Positions 1-7,789 of a DNA stretch of 64,000 bases are shown here, one piece after another. The translations under genes and the position numbers were made by a program. Source of the DNA: Vannielia litorea (GTDB lineage Bacteria; Pseudomonadota; Alphaproteobacteria; Rhodobacterales; Rhodobacteraceae); NCBI RefSeq assembly GCF_019801175.1, contig NZ_JAHVJR010000001.1:2170001-2234000 (forward strand), written 5' to 3'. The notes under the pieces were generated by a model. That model saw only the letters and a program-made list of their open reading frames with translations. It was not told the DNA's origin and ran no database searches. How positions within the stretch are numbered: position 1 is the stretch's first letter; each line of letters starts with the position of its first letter.

Positions 1-95
1 TTCAGCACCCCGTTGACGAACCAGCCCGCGCCAAGGAAGAGGCCGGCGATGACCGCCTGCCAGATCCGCGCATCGAGGTTCGCCAGCCAGTCCAT
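1..95 (-). CDS. Partial small membrane protein, downstream of pccA (5' end only)
   Basis: The first 31 codons of a minus-strand gene that leaves the window at base 1. The visible residues begin MDWLANLDARIWQAVIAG and continue into a hydrophobic stretch (AGLFLGAGWFVNGVL), so the product probably enters the membrane near residue 14. Its ATG overlaps the TGA of the preceding membrane protein (ATGA at 93-97), so it is very likely translated in the pccA operon. Too little is present to assign a family. Confidence 0.6.
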   Translation of the reverse strand, partial: MDWLANLDARIWQAVIAGLFLGAGWFVNGVL

Positions 96-487
96 CAGCC
101 CTCGCCCGTCACCCGACCGTGGGTGGCCCAGCCGCCCAGCGCGAAGAGGATGAAGATCATTAGGATGAGCGCCTCTGCGGGGGCGAAGATCCCCGCCAGC
201 ATCAGCCCGGCACCCATCACCATCACCCCAAGAACAGCGCCGATGCCCCGGATCCACCAGTCGCGGCCCGCCACAAACCCCATGATCCGGGTCACGATCA
301 TCGTCCAGGCCACGAGGCCCGCCAGACCGGAGATCACCGCCATCGCGACCAGAATCGCCATGCCGCCGCCCGTGGTGCCATCCGGCGGTACCATCCGGCC
401 CAGCAGGTTGATGATCGCCCAGGCCATGAACAGGCCCGAGACGAAGCCGGCCGCATGGGCCAGAAGTGCGCGCAAACCGGGTGTCAT
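95..487 (-). CDS. Conserved hypothetical inner-membrane protein (about 4 TM)
   Basis: A 130-residue, very hydrophobic protein. Likely membrane segments lie near residues 8-30, 42-66, 78-100 and 103-122, separated by short loops with few charges (PPDGTTGGG after the first; TRIMGFVAGRDWWIRG before the third). It has no catalytic motif and I do not recognise a named family. The ATG overlaps the stop of pccA (ATGA at 484-487) and its own stop overlaps the next start, so it is the middle gene of a translationally coupled trio. Its link to propionyl-CoA metabolism rests only on operon position. Confidence 0.75.
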   Translation of the reverse strand: MTPGLRALLAHAAGFVSGLFMAWAIINLLGRMVPPDGTTGGGMAILVAMAVISGLAGLVAWTMIVTRIMGFVAGRDWWIRGIGAVLGVMVMGAGLMLAGIFAPAEALILMIFILFALGGWATHGRVTGEG

Positions 488-2484
488 TCGAACTCCATGA
501 TCACATCATCCACCGCAAGGTTGTCGCCCGGCCCGGCGTTGACCTTGGCGACCTTGCCCGCCTTCTCGGCGCGCAGGATGTTTTCCATCTTCATCGCCTC
601 CACGGTGCACAGCGCCTGCCCCTCCTGCACCTCGTCGCCCTCGGCCACATCGACCTTCACGATCAGGCCCGGCATCGGGCAAAGCAGCATCTTCGAGGTG
701 TCGGGCGGCAGCCGCTCGGGCATCAGCGCGGCCAGCTCGGCCTGGCGCGGGGTCCAGACCTTCACCGCCACATCCGCACCCCGGAACCGGATGCGGAAGC
801 CGCTCGTCACCTTGCCGACCTTCAACACCATGAGCTTTCCGTCGATCTCCACCCGGGCAAGGCTGTCGCCCGGCGTCCAGTCGGAGGCCACGCGGTGCAC
901 CGTGCCGTCCGAAAAGGCCACGGTGGAGCCCGCCTTGTCGGCCGCGATCTCGGTCACCAGCGTCTCGCCGCCCACGCTCACCACCCAGTCGGAGCCGACC
1001 ATGCGCTCGTGGTTGTCCATCCGTCCGCTCACCCGGCTGCGGCGAATTTCGGCCACCCGGTACATTGCCGCCGCCGCCGCCGCGATCCGCCGCTTGTCGG
1101 CACCGCTCAGCTCAACCCCTTCAAATCCTTCGGGATATTCCTCAGCGATGAAGGCCGTCGTCATGTCACCGGCCACAAACTTTGGGTGGTCCATCACCGC
1201 CGCGAGGAAGGGGATGTTGTGGCCGATCCCCTCCAGTTCGAAGCTGTCCAGCGCCACCCGCATCTCCTCGATGGCCTGCTCCCGCGTGGGCGCCCATGTG
1301 CAGAGCTTGGCGATCATCGGGTCGTAATACATGCTGATCTCGCCGCCCTCGTAGACGCCGGTATCGTTGCGCACGGCGCGCGTGGCCTCCGCCACCTCCG
1401 CCGGGGGCTTGTAGGCCACCAGCCGGCCGATGGAGGGCAGGAAATTGCGATAGGGGTCCTCGGCATAAAGCCGGCTCTCCATCGCCCAGCCGTTCAGCTT
1501 CACGTCATCCTGCGTCATGCTCAGCGGCTCGCCATTGGCGACGCGGATCATCTGCTCCACAAGGTCCACCCCGGTGATCAGCTCGGTCACCGGATGCTCC
1601 ACCTGAAGCCGCGTGTTCATCTCCAGAAAATAGAAGTTCTTGTCACCATCGACGATGAACTCCACCGTCCCCGCCGAGGTGTAGCCCACCGCCTGCGCCA
1701 GCGCGACAGCCTGCTCGCCCATCGCGCGCCGCGTCTCCTCATCGAGGAACGGCGAAGGCGCCTCTTCAATCACCTTCTGGTTCCGCCGCTGGATCGAGCA
1801 CTCCCGCTCGCCAAGGTAGATCCCGTTGCCATGGCCATCGCAGAGCACCTGAATTTCGATGTGCCGCGGCTGGGTCACGAACTTCTCGATGAAAATGCGG
1901 TCATCGCCAAAGCTGGCCGCCGCCTCGTTCTTCGAACTCTGAAAGCCCTCACGCGCCTCTTCGTCGTTCCACGCGATCCGCATGCCCTTGCCGCCGCCGC
2001 CCGCGCTGGCCTTGATCATCACCGGATAGCCGATCTCGGTGCTGATCTTCACCGCCTCATCGGCATCCTCGATCAGCCCCATGTAGCCCGGCACCGTGCT
2101 CACATCGGCCTCTTGGGCGATCTTCTTCGAGGTGATCTTGTCCCCCATCGCCTCGATCGCCCCCACCGGTGGCCCGATGAAGGCAACATTCTCCGCTGCC
2201 AGTGCCTGCGCGAACTTCGGGTTCTCCGAGAGGAAGCCGTAGCCCGGATGCACTGCCTGCGCGCCGGTCTGGTGGATGGCGTCCATGATCTTGTCGATCA
2301 CGATGTAGCTCTGGTTGGCAGGCGGCGGGCCGATATGCACCGCCTCATCGGCCATCTCCACGTGCAGAGCATTCTTGTCGGCGTCCGAATACACCGCCAC
2401 CGTCTTGATCCCCATCTTGCGGGCCGTCTTGATCACACGGCAGGCAATCTCCCCCCGGTTGGCGATCAGGATCTTCTCGAACAT
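484..2484 (-). CDS. pccA: Propionyl-CoA carboxylase, biotin-carboxylase/carrier (alpha) subunit
   Basis: 666 residues. The protein opens with MFEKILIANRGEIACRV, the classic biotin-carboxylase start, followed by an ATP-grasp domain (KASAGGGGKGMRIA near residue 160) and the biotin carboxylase C-terminal region (FLEMNTRLQVEHPVTE). A linker domain follows, then a C-terminal biotinyl domain with VEAMKMENIL, whose biotinylated lysine is K632. It carboxylates biotin with ATP and bicarbonate; PccB then transfers the carboxyl group to propionyl-CoA, giving methylmalonyl-CoA. The reading frame extends 16 codons upstream, but the conserved N-terminus fixes the start at 2484. The beta subunit lies about 2.3 kb upstream on the same strand with small genes between, an arrangement familiar from Rhodobacterales. 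Confidence 0.97.
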   Translation of the reverse strand: MFEKILIANRGEIACRVIKTARKMGIKTVAVYSDADKNALHVEMADEAVHIGPPPANQSYIVIDKIMDAIHQTGAQAVHPGYGFLSENPKFAQALAAENVAFIGPPVGAIEAMGDKITSKKIAQEADVSTVPGYMGLIEDADEAVKISTEIGYPVMIKASAGGGGKGMRIAWNDEEAREGFQSSKNEAAASFGDDRIFIEKFVTQPRHIEIQVLCDGHGNGIYLGERECSIQRRNQKVIEEAPSPFLDEETRRAMGEQAVALAQAVGYTSAGTVEFIVDGDKNFYFLEMNTRLQVEHPVTELITGVDLVEQMIRVANGEPLSMTQDDVKLNGWAMESRLYAEDPYRNFLPSIGRLVAYKPPAEVAEATRAVRNDTGVYEGGEISMYYDPMIAKLCTWAPTREQAIEEMRVALDSFELEGIGHNIPFLAAVMDHPKFVAGDMTTAFIAEEYPEGFEGVELSGADKRRIAAAAAAMYRVAEIRRSRVSGRMDNHERMVGSDWVVSVGGETLVTEIAADKAGSTVAFSDGTVHRVASDWTPGDSLARVEIDGKLMVLKVGKVTSGFRIRFRGADVAVKVWTPRQAELAALMPERLPPDTSKMLLCPMPGLIVKVDVAEGDEVQEGQALCTVEAMKMENILRAEKAGKVAKVNAGPGDNLAVDDVIMEFE

Positions 2485-2586
2485 GTCTATCGTCCCTCTT
2501 CTTCTTGGGTCCCGCAGGGGCCCGAAACGCAAAAAGCGCTCTCCAGGCGGCGGGCCCGAAGAACGCTTGGGTGATGTCTCGATGGC

Positions 2587-2608
2587 GCCGGGGCGGTCTG
2601 GCCCCGGC
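2587..2608 (-). terminator. GC-rich hairpin downstream of a small lipoprotein gene
   Basis: An 8-bp perfect stem (GCCGGGGC / GCCCCGGC, 2587-2594 and 2601-2608) with a 6-base loop lies just after the stop of the 61-residue lipoprotein. There is no U-run after it on the minus strand, so it may be a weak terminator or an RNA-stabilising structure upstream of pccA. Confidence 0.4.
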
Positions 2609-2616
2609 CTGCCGTG

Positions 2617-2802
2617 TCAGAGATCGTCGGAAATTGCGCCGACGCCTGCGCCCACAGCGGCGCCCACGACCGGGTTGTTGCCCGTGGCTTCCGCCGCAAC
2701 GGCGCCCACGCCCGCACCAACGGCAGCGCGCTCGATGTCGTTGTCGCAGCCCGCGACGAGCAGGATGGCAGGAAGGGTGGCGCCCAGAATGATCTTACGC
2801 AT
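2617..2802 (-). CDS. Small glycine-zipper lipoprotein (paralogue 1)
   Basis: 61 residues. A lipoprotein signal (MRKIILGATLPAILLVAGC) places the lipidated cysteine at C19. The mature part is only about 43 residues and is glycine-zipper-like: AAVGAGVGAVAAEATGNN and then VVGAAVGAGVGAISDDL. Such repeats favour tight helix packing or membrane insertion. The gene is followed 133 bases upstream on the same strand by a clear paralogue with cysteine also at 19 and the same AAVGAG...AAVGAGVGA layout. I infer an envelope-anchored small protein; no specific role can be given. It lies between pccB and pccA but is separated from the paralogue by a terminator. Confidence 0.8.
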   Translation of the reverse strand: MRKIILGATLPAILLVAGCDNDIERAAVGAGVGAVAAEATGNNPVVGAAVGAGVGAISDDL

Positions 2803-2867
2803 GAGTTTTTGCCTCTCAGGGTCTGTGCCCCGCGGCCTCGTGCGGCGCAGAGCGTTTCAGTGTCTGA

Positions 2868-2911
2868 GAGAGAAACAGAAAGCCCGCCGGGCCGGTTCCA
2901 TGGCCCGGCGG
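2868..2911 (-). terminator. Rho-independent terminator after lipoprotein paralogue 2
   Basis: A 10-bp perfect stem (CCGCCGGGCC at 2884-2893, GGCCCGGCGG at 2902-2911) with an 8-base loop is followed on the minus strand by a T-rich tail (GCTTTCTGTTTCTC). It lies between the two lipoprotein paralogues and should end transcription of the one at 2935-3135, so the two are probably separate transcripts. Confidence 0.75.
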
Positions 2912-2934
2912 AATTTTGCTTGTTGGCGCAGGGC

Positions 2935-3135
2935 TTAGAAAGCGTCCGCGATATCGTCCGAGAGGGCGCCGACGCCGGCACCAACGGCCGCGCCGATGAG
3001 CGGGTCGTTGTCGGTCGCGCTGGCGGCAACGGCACCGATACCGGCGCCGACAGCGGCACGTTGCACGTCGTTTTCAAGGCACCCGGAAAGGGCGAACACG
3101 AAAGGAAGGGCGGCGGCCCAGAGAAGTTTTTGCAT
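2935..3135 (-). CDS. Small glycine-zipper lipoprotein (paralogue 2)
   Basis: 66 residues, starting MQKLLWAAALPFVFALSGC with the lipobox cysteine at C19, as in its neighbour at 2617-2802. The mature region has the same two-part glycine zipper (RAAVGAGIGAVAASATDND, then LIGAAVGAGVGALSDDIAD). The similarity in length, lipobox position and repeat phase indicates a tandem duplication. The product should be an inner- or outer-leaflet lipoprotein; the acidic residue after the cysteine differs between copies (CDND versus CLEND), which under the Asp+2 rule might send them to different membranes. Function unknown. Confidence 0.8.
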   Translation of the reverse strand: MQKLLWAAALPFVFALSGCLENDVQRAAVGAGIGAVAASATDNDPLIGAAVGAGVGALSDDIADAF

Positions 3136-3469
3136 GATGTACTGCCTCGAGTTTTATCGTTTATGGGCAGAGTTTTATCGCAATTCTCGGAGTCCGTGAA
3201 GCCAAATTCGTCATCTGACATCTTCACCGCTGCGTCACGGGCGGGCTCCCGCCGGCGCAAAAAAGGGTGTGGTCTGACCCACAAGGGGCCAGACCACGTA
3301 GAAGGGGAAGGGTAACGGTTTTGACTTATTAAGGCCGACGCAAGCTTGCTGGAGAACGCCGGTCCTTGGCTGACATTTGCAGCCGCAGCCTGTTCAAACA
3401 AGCGCGGGCTGACCCAGCGGCAGTTTTGAGCCAGTTCCTGCCCATTTCCCCCTACAACCCTCGGCAGAA
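3136..3469. other. Intergenic region without a gene; holds a terminator
   Basis: 334 bases between paralogue 2 and the next minus-strand gene. It contains the strong terminator at 3263-3297 and, left of it, the presumed promoter region of the lipoprotein gene, with the repeated word GAGTTTTATCG at about 3152 and 3169. I see no credible coding sequence. The 170 bases between the upstream stop codon and the terminator would be an unusually long 3' untranslated region. Confidence 0.5.
3263..3297 (-). terminator. Strong Rho-independent terminator
   Basis: Stem GTGGTCTG (3269-3276) pairs with CAGACCAC (3290-3297), extended internally by CCC/GGG pairing. On the minus strand it is followed by ACCC and then a run of six T (complement of the A-run ending near 3264). 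It is the clearest terminator in this part of the window and probably ends the transcript of the gene at 3470-3829. Confidence 0.8.
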
Positions 3470-3829
3470 TCATGCCCACCCCTCCTCTTCGAAGGCTTCG
3501 GGGAAGGCCCGGCGCGCGGCGGCCTCGTCGATGACAAGCAGCGCCTCGTAGCTTTCGGGGTCAAACGGGTCTTCTGCGGGCAGCACCTCGCGGCCAAAGA
3601 GCCAGCTCAGCCGTCCGGCATCGAGATTGCCGCGCTCGAAGGGCTCATCTCCGAACTGCTCCCAGAGCGCCGCCATGAATCCCGAATCAGCCCGCCGGTC
3701 AGCAGGTCTGCGATCGGCGAATCGTTCGCGGGCCTTCAAAGGCGTCGCGCCAACCTTGGCGGGTCGTCGGATGGTGAATTGGAAATCGGTTCCGGGAAGG
3801 CGGCCTGGAAAACCGCGATGCTTGATCAT
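3470..3829 (-). CDS. Hypothetical cytoplasmic protein, 119 aa
   Basis: The N-terminal half is basic (MIKHRGFPGRLPGTDFQF, many Arg to residue 48). The C-terminal half is acidic and aromatic (MAALWEQFGDEPFERGNL, then DPFDPESYEALLVID) and ends EEEGWA. There is no signal peptide or membrane segment. The start at 3829 has GGGAG eight bases upstream. An internal ATG (MAALWEQ) could give a shorter 68-residue product, and the acidic part looks better conserved in style. I do not recognise the family. It sits in the small-gene cluster between pccB and pccA. Confidence 0.6.
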   Translation of the reverse strand: MIKHRGFPGRLPGTDFQFTIRRPAKVGATPLKARERFADRRPADRRADSGFMAALWEQFGDEPFERGNLDAGRLSWLFGREVLPAEDPFDPESYEALLVIDEAAARRAFPEAFEEEGWA

Positions 3830-3864
3830 GCGCCCATCTCCCGGATGAGAGGGCGAAGGGTCGA

Positions 3865-3884
3865 GGCAGGCCCGAAGGCCTGCC
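3865..3884 (-). terminator. Hairpin after the 41-aa lipoprotein gene
   Basis: A perfect 8-bp stem (GGCAGGCC / GGCCTGCC) with a CGAA tetraloop begins 11 bases after the stop of the 41-residue lipoprotein. The following minus-strand sequence is pyrimidine-rich (TCGACCCTTCGCCC) but lacks a true T-run, so termination efficiency is uncertain. Confidence 0.5.
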
Positions 3885-3895
3885 CCGGTGTAGAA

Positions 3896-4021
3896 TCAGT
3901 ACTTCGAGTAGGTCGGCTCTTCGACCACGACTTCTTCCACAACAACTTCGTCCTGCTGAGCGCAGGCAGCCACGAAGGCAACGAGGCTGATGGCGAGAAG
4001 GGTTTTGATGCTCTTCGACAT
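3896..4021 (-). CDS. Very small lipoprotein, 41 aa, acidic/valine repeat
   Basis: Read directly from the minus strand. The protein starts MSKSIKTLLAISLVAFVAAC, a canonical lipoprotein signal with cysteine C20, and is followed by only 21 mature residues: AQQDEVVVEEVVVEEPTYSKY. The mature peptide has a repeated VVVEE unit. On the minus strand AGGAGACAGAG lies just before the ATG, a strong ribosome binding site. A hairpin follows the stop. Signal peptide, lipobox, ribosome binding site and hairpin together support a real gene despite its size. Function unknown; probably an abundant small envelope lipoprotein. Confidence 0.8.
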   Translation of the reverse strand: MSKSIKTLLAISLVAFVAACAQQDEVVVEEVVVEEPTYSKY

Positions 4022-4241
4022 CTCTGTCTCCTAATAATCTGTGAGGTGCGCAGAAAGCAGTGACACTCCCCAGGTCCCTCATTCGAGTTCACAGCCAAAT
4101 AGGTCTGGCCAAGCGTGAGGTTAATGCAATTACTTATGGAAAAACAGGCCCATCCGCGCACATGAATCCGCTGTGGCGGGATTGCATCAAACCCCTGAGC
4201 GACCCCGGAGAAGCGCCTTGTTTTATTGGCTTTTTCACGCA

Positions 4242-4685
4242 TCATTGCCACTCGCACCCGGCCTCTGTGACGACATAGGAGGCAATAAACTGCGTGGCCG
4301 CCGGGTCCGGCTGGCCCCGTTCGACCACCCGGTCCATTAGCGCAATGATGATTTGGTCGATGGGTGATTCATGCGCCTTGGCCGTGGCGAGCGCCTGACC
4401 GTTGCACAGCGCGTCCATCTCCATGGCCACATCCTCGTAGCCCAGCGATCCGCCCTCGCGGGCGATCTCCGGCGCAAGGTAACGCATCACCAGCCAGCGC
4501 TCTTCGGCACCCTCGGCGGCACCCGCGTGCACCTCGACGATTGCATCGTGAAATGCGGCCCAACCCTCAGGCAAATCAGGGGCGGCAAGGGCCGGCTGGG
4601 CGGCAAAGATCAGGGCTGAAAAAGCAACTCCGCGCCAGGGCCTCCCCTCCCCGGCGCGGAGCAGCCGAACGCGGACGTTCGGCAT
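4242..4685 (-). CDS. DUF6497-family secreted protein
   Basis: 147 residues from the start MPNVRVRLLRAGEGRPW. A signal peptide spans about residues 1-34 (hydrophobic AFSALIFAAQPALAA, likely cleavage after ALAA). The mature part starts PDLPEGWAAFHDAIVEVH and contains two cysteines (DALCNGQ and AGCEWQ), which could form a disulphide in the periplasm. From position and sequence style it matches the DUF6497 proteins often found between pccB and pccA in Rhodobacterales. The start is not certain: an in-frame ATG at 4703 is an alternative and neither has a good ribosome binding site. No catalytic role is known to me. Confidence 0.75.
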   Translation of the reverse strand: MPNVRVRLLRAGEGRPWRGVAFSALIFAAQPALAAPDLPEGWAAFHDAIVEVHAGAAEGAEERWLVMRYLAPEIAREGGSLGYEDVAMEMDALCNGQALATAKAHESPIDQIIIALMDRVVERGQPDPAATQFIASYVVTEAGCEWQ

Positions 4686-4834
4686 GAGGCCGTGCGCCTG
4701 CATGAGGCGAGCGAAACGGCCAGATCTCGCTGGCTTATCCTCCGAGTGGCGGCGGACAGCCCGCTGTTTCTGCCACGAAATTTTCATTCTGGCTATCCCT
4801 CTTACCCTAGGACAGGCGTCAAGCGACTTTCCGC

Positions 4835-6367
4835 TCATAGCGGAATGTTGTCGTGCTTCTTCCAAGGGTTGCTGAGTTTCTTGTTCCGCAGCGAGGCAAA
4901 AGCACGGGCCACCCGCTTGCGGGTGGAGCGCGGCTGAATCACCTCGTCGATGAATCCCTTCTCGGCAGCCACGAAGGGGTTGGCAAAGCGATCCTCGTAA
5001 TCCTTCGTCCGCGCCGCGATCTTTTCGGGGTCGCCCAGCTCGCTGCGATACAGAATCTCGGTCGCACCCTTGGCCCCCATCACCGCGATCTCGGCGGTCG
5101 GCCACGCGTAGTTGAAATCCCCGCGCAAATGCTTGGAGGCCATCACGTCATAAGCCCCGCCGTAGGCCTTGCGGGTGATCACCGTCACCTTCGGCACCGT
5201 CGCCTCGCCATAGGCAAAGAGCAGCTTCGCGCCATGCTTGATCACCCCGCCATATTCCTGGCTGGTGCCCGGCAGAAAGCCCGGCACATCCACCAGCGTC
5301 AGGATCGGAATTTCGAAGGCATCACAGAACCTTACGAAGCGCGCCGCCTTGCGGCTCGAGTCAATGTCGAGGCACCCGGCCAGCACCATCGGCTGGTTCG
5401 CCACCACCCCCACCGACTGCCCTTCAAGGCGGATGAACCCGGTGATGATGTTCTTCGCGTAGTCTTCCTGAATCTCGTAGAAATCCCCCTCGTCCGCGAC
5501 CTTCAGGATCAGCTCTTTCATGTCGTAGGGGGTGTTGGCATTTTCCGGCACCAGCGTGTCGAGGCTCTTCTCAACCCGCGCCACATCATCGAAGAACGGC
5601 CGCACCGGCGGCTTCTCGCGGTTGTTCAGCGGCAGAAAGTCCACCAACCGCCGCACCTCGGTCATCGCCTCAACGTCATTCTCGAAGGCGCCATCGGCCA
5701 CGCTGGACTTTTTCGTATGGGTCGAGGCCCCGCCCAGCTCTTCCGCCGTAACCTGCTCATTCGTCACGGTTTTCACCACGTCCGGGCCGGTGACGAACAT
5801 GTAGCTGCTCTCCTTCACCATGAAGATGAAGTCGGTCATCGCGGGCGAGTAGACTGCGCCACCCGCGCAGGGGCCCATGATCACGCTGATCTGCGGCACC
5901 ACGCCCGAGGCCATGATGTTGCGCTGGAACACCTCGGCATAGCCCGCAAGGCTGGCCACGCCCTCCTGAATCCGCGCGCCGCCCGAGTCGTTCAGCCCGA
6001 TCACCGGCGCGCCGTTCTGCACCGCCATGTCCATGATCTTGCAGATTTTCTGGGCGTGGGTCTCACTGAGCGAGCCGCCGAACACAGTGAAATCCTGAGA
6101 GAACACATAGACCATCCGGCCGTTGATCGTGCCCCAGCCGGTCACCACCCCGTCGCCCGCCGGGCGTTGCTCCTGCATGCCGAAATCGGTGCAGCGGTGG
6201 GCCACGAACATGTCGAACTCTTCGAACGAGCCCTCATCCAGCAGCAGCTCGATCCGCTCCCGCGCCGTCAGCTTGCCCTTCGCGTGCTGCGCCTCGATCC
6301 GCCGCTGCCCGCCCCCGGACCGCGCCTCGGCCCGGCGCTCCTCGAGTTGCTCCAGAATGTCCTTCAT
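4835..6367 (-). CDS. pccB: Propionyl-CoA carboxylase, carboxyltransferase (beta) subunit
   Basis: 510 residues, N-terminus MKDILEQLEERRAEAR. It has the two crotonase-like carboxyltransferase halves: the N-terminal CoA-binding half with GGSLSETHAQKICKIMD and NDSGGARIQEG, and the C-terminal half with FLPGTSQEYGGVIKHGAKLL and TVITRKAYGGAYDVM. It accepts the carboxyl group from biotin on PccA and makes methylmalonyl-CoA. Two ATGs lie close together (6373 and 6367). GGGGAG ends immediately before the first but six bases before the second, so 6367 is preferred. The gene heads the leftward locus; the promoter and PccR-type operator sites lie just upstream. Confidence 0.97.
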   Translation of the reverse strand: MKDILEQLEERRAEARSGGGQRRIEAQHAKGKLTARERIELLLDEGSFEEFDMFVAHRCTDFGMQEQRPAGDGVVTGWGTINGRMVYVFSQDFTVFGGSLSETHAQKICKIMDMAVQNGAPVIGLNDSGGARIQEGVASLAGYAEVFQRNIMASGVVPQISVIMGPCAGGAVYSPAMTDFIFMVKESSYMFVTGPDVVKTVTNEQVTAEELGGASTHTKKSSVADGAFENDVEAMTEVRRLVDFLPLNNREKPPVRPFFDDVARVEKSLDTLVPENANTPYDMKELILKVADEGDFYEIQEDYAKNIITGFIRLEGQSVGVVANQPMVLAGCLDIDSSRKAARFVRFCDAFEIPILTLVDVPGFLPGTSQEYGGVIKHGAKLLFAYGEATVPKVTVITRKAYGGAYDVMASKHLRGDFNYAWPTAEIAVMGAKGATEILYRSELGDPEKIAARTKDYEDRFANPFVAAEKGFIDEVIQPRSTRKRVARAFASLRNKKLSNPWKKHDNIPL

Positions 6368-6393
6368 GGCCATCTCCCCGCTGAATTTGCTTT

Positions 6394-6421
6394 GCTATAG
6401 GGTCTCACGAGTGCGAACCAA
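6394..6421 (-). promoter_or_regulatory. Candidate pccB promoter
   Basis: On the minus strand TTGGTT (6416-6421) and TATAGC (6394-6399) are separated by 16 bases, a reasonable sigma-70 pair 27 bases before the pccB ATG. The TTTGCAAA operator lies about 17 bases upstream of the -35 element, a position that suits an activator. Assigned by inspection only. Confidence 0.45.
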
Positions 6422-6437
6422 AGTGAAATTCGGAAAA

Positions 6438-6477
6438 TTTGCAAACTATTGGCAACTCGCAATCTGCTAACTGCAAA
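6438..6477. promoter_or_regulatory. Putative ScfR/PccR operator upstream of pccB
   Basis: A perfect TTTGCAAA palindrome (6438-6445) is followed after 3 bases by TTGGCAAC (6449-6456, 6 of 8 matches), and weaker copies follow (TCTGCTAA at 6463-6470, ACTGCAAA at 6470-6477). As I recall, PccR of Rhodobacter sphaeroides binds a tandem TTTGCAAA motif separated by 4 bases at the pccB promoter; here the spacing is 3. The site sits between pccB and the divergent transporter gene and could serve both. Confidence 0.6.
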
Positions 6478-6488
6478 GATGAATATTT

Positions 6489-6509
6489 TATGCTTCGAGC
6501 ATATTTTTT
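6489..6509. promoter_or_regulatory. AT-rich inverted repeat upstream of the transporter gene
   Basis: TATGCT-TCG-AGCATA (6489-6503) is a perfect 6-bp inverted repeat followed by a T-run. It resembles a small terminator in form, but no plus-strand gene precedes it, so it may be an operator or part of the promoter of the transporter at 6557. Confidence 0.35.
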
Positions 6510-6556
6510 CGGCGCACTCTGTAGACAAAAGACACCGCCCCGCCTAACTCCGCGCA

Positions 6557-7789
6557 ATGAGTTACGGAAGCAAGGTCCGCTTCGCCGACCGATCCACCCC
6601 GCCCCATGTTCTGACGCTGGTGCTCGTCGCCTCGATGACGGCGCTCACCATGAACGTGTTCCTGCCATCGCTGCCCGCGATGGCCGCGCACTTCAACACC
6701 GAATATCGGGTCATCGGCCTCGCCGTTTCGCTGTTCCTCGCCATCAATGCGGTGCTGCAAATCTTCGTCGGCCCCCTGTCCGACTGGTTCGGGCGCCGCG
6801 TGGTGCTGCTGAGCGCCATCGTGCTCTTCCTTCTGGCCACGCTGGGCTGCATCTATGCGCCCACGGTCGAGAGCTTCCTGTTCTTCCGCATGTGCCAGGC
6901 CGTGGTTGCGGCGGGCATGGTGCTGAGCCGGGCGATCGTGCGCGACGTAGTGCCAATGAATCAGGCCGCCTCGATGATCGGCTACGTCACGATGGGCATG
7001 AGCCTCGTGCCGATGATCGCCCCGGCCATCGGTGGCAAGCTCGATGAGTGGTTCGGCTGGCAGGCCAACTTCTGGCTGATGTTCGGCTTCGGCGTCGTGC
7101 TCCTCGGCCTCGTTCTGACCGATCTGGGCGAGACCCTGCACACCCGCAAGGCGCGCTTCTCCGAGCAGTTTCGCGGCTATCCGGCGCTGCTCACCTCCTA
7201 CCGTTTCTGGGGCTACGCGCTGGCCGCCGCCTTCGCTTCCGGCGCCTTCTTCGCCTACCTCGGCGGGGCTCCCTTTCTGGCGACCGAATACTTCGGCCTG
7301 CCGCCCTCGACGATGGGTTTCTACTTCGGCTTCCCTGCCGTGGGCTACCTCTTCGGCAATGCCTTCTCGGGCCGGTTCTCCACCCGATTCGGCATCAACC
7401 GGATGATCCTCTGGGGCTGTGTGCTGACCGTTGTCGGCATCTCGATCCACCTCGCCGCCTACCTTGCGGGCCTGAGCAACCCCTTCCTGTTCTTCGCCTT
7501 TTTCACCTTCGTGGGGCTGGGCAACGGGCTGGTGATGCCCAACAGCGCGGCCGGTCTCGTCTCGGTCCGGCCCGATCTGGCCGGCTCCGCCTCGGGCCTC
7601 GGCGGCGCCATCCAGATCGCCGGGGGCGCGGCCCTCTCCGCACTGGCCGCCGCCCTGCTCACCGAGGGCTCCACGCCGCTGCCGCTGCTCATCGTCATGG
7701 TCGGCACCGCCGTCGCCAGCCTTGTGTCCATTCTCGTGGTGCTGATGCGCGAGCGTCAGCTCCAAGGCACGCCCGACGCGCTCACCTGA
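6557..7789 (+). CDS. Bcr/CflA-type MFS efflux transporter
   Basis: 410 residues with about 12 membrane segments. The MFS signature after TM2 is present (VGPLSDWFGRRVVLL near residue 72). The motif PSLPAMAAHFNT in the first periplasmic region and SRAIVRDVVP in TM4-5 (drug:H+ antiporter motif) match the Bcr/CflA drug-resistance subfamily. The substrate is unknown. The gene is divergent from pccB and ends at the base before a TTTGCAAA site that precedes the pccR-like gene. In other Rhodobacterales pccR lies directly beside pccB, so this transporter appears to have been inserted between them and may share their control. Confidence 0.88.
   Translation: MSYGSKVRFADRSTPPHVLTLVLVASMTALTMNVFLPSLPAMAAHFNTEYRVIGLAVSLFLAINAVLQIFVGPLSDWFGRRVVLLSAIVLFLLATLGCIYAPTVESFLFFRMCQAVVAAGMVLSRAIVRDVVPMNQAASMIGYVTMGMSLVPMIAPAIGGKLDEWFGWQANFWLMFGFGVVLLGLVLTDLGETLHTRKARFSEQFRGYPALLTSYRFWGYALAAAFASGAFFAYLGGAPFLATEYFGLPPSTMGFYFGFPAVGYLFGNAFSGRFSTRFGINRMILWGCVLTVVGISIHLAAYLAGLSNPFLFFAFFTFVGLGNGLVMPNSAAGLVSVRPDLAGSASGLGGAIQIAGGAALSALAAALLTEGSTPLPLLIVMVGTAVASLVSILVVLMRERQLQGTPDALT

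Noticed and set aside
466..2574. Long plus-strand open frame (702 codons) antisense to pccA
   Set aside because: High GC suppresses stop codons on the opposite strand; the sequence is His/Arg-rich without any domain, while the minus-strand frame is an unmistakable PccA.
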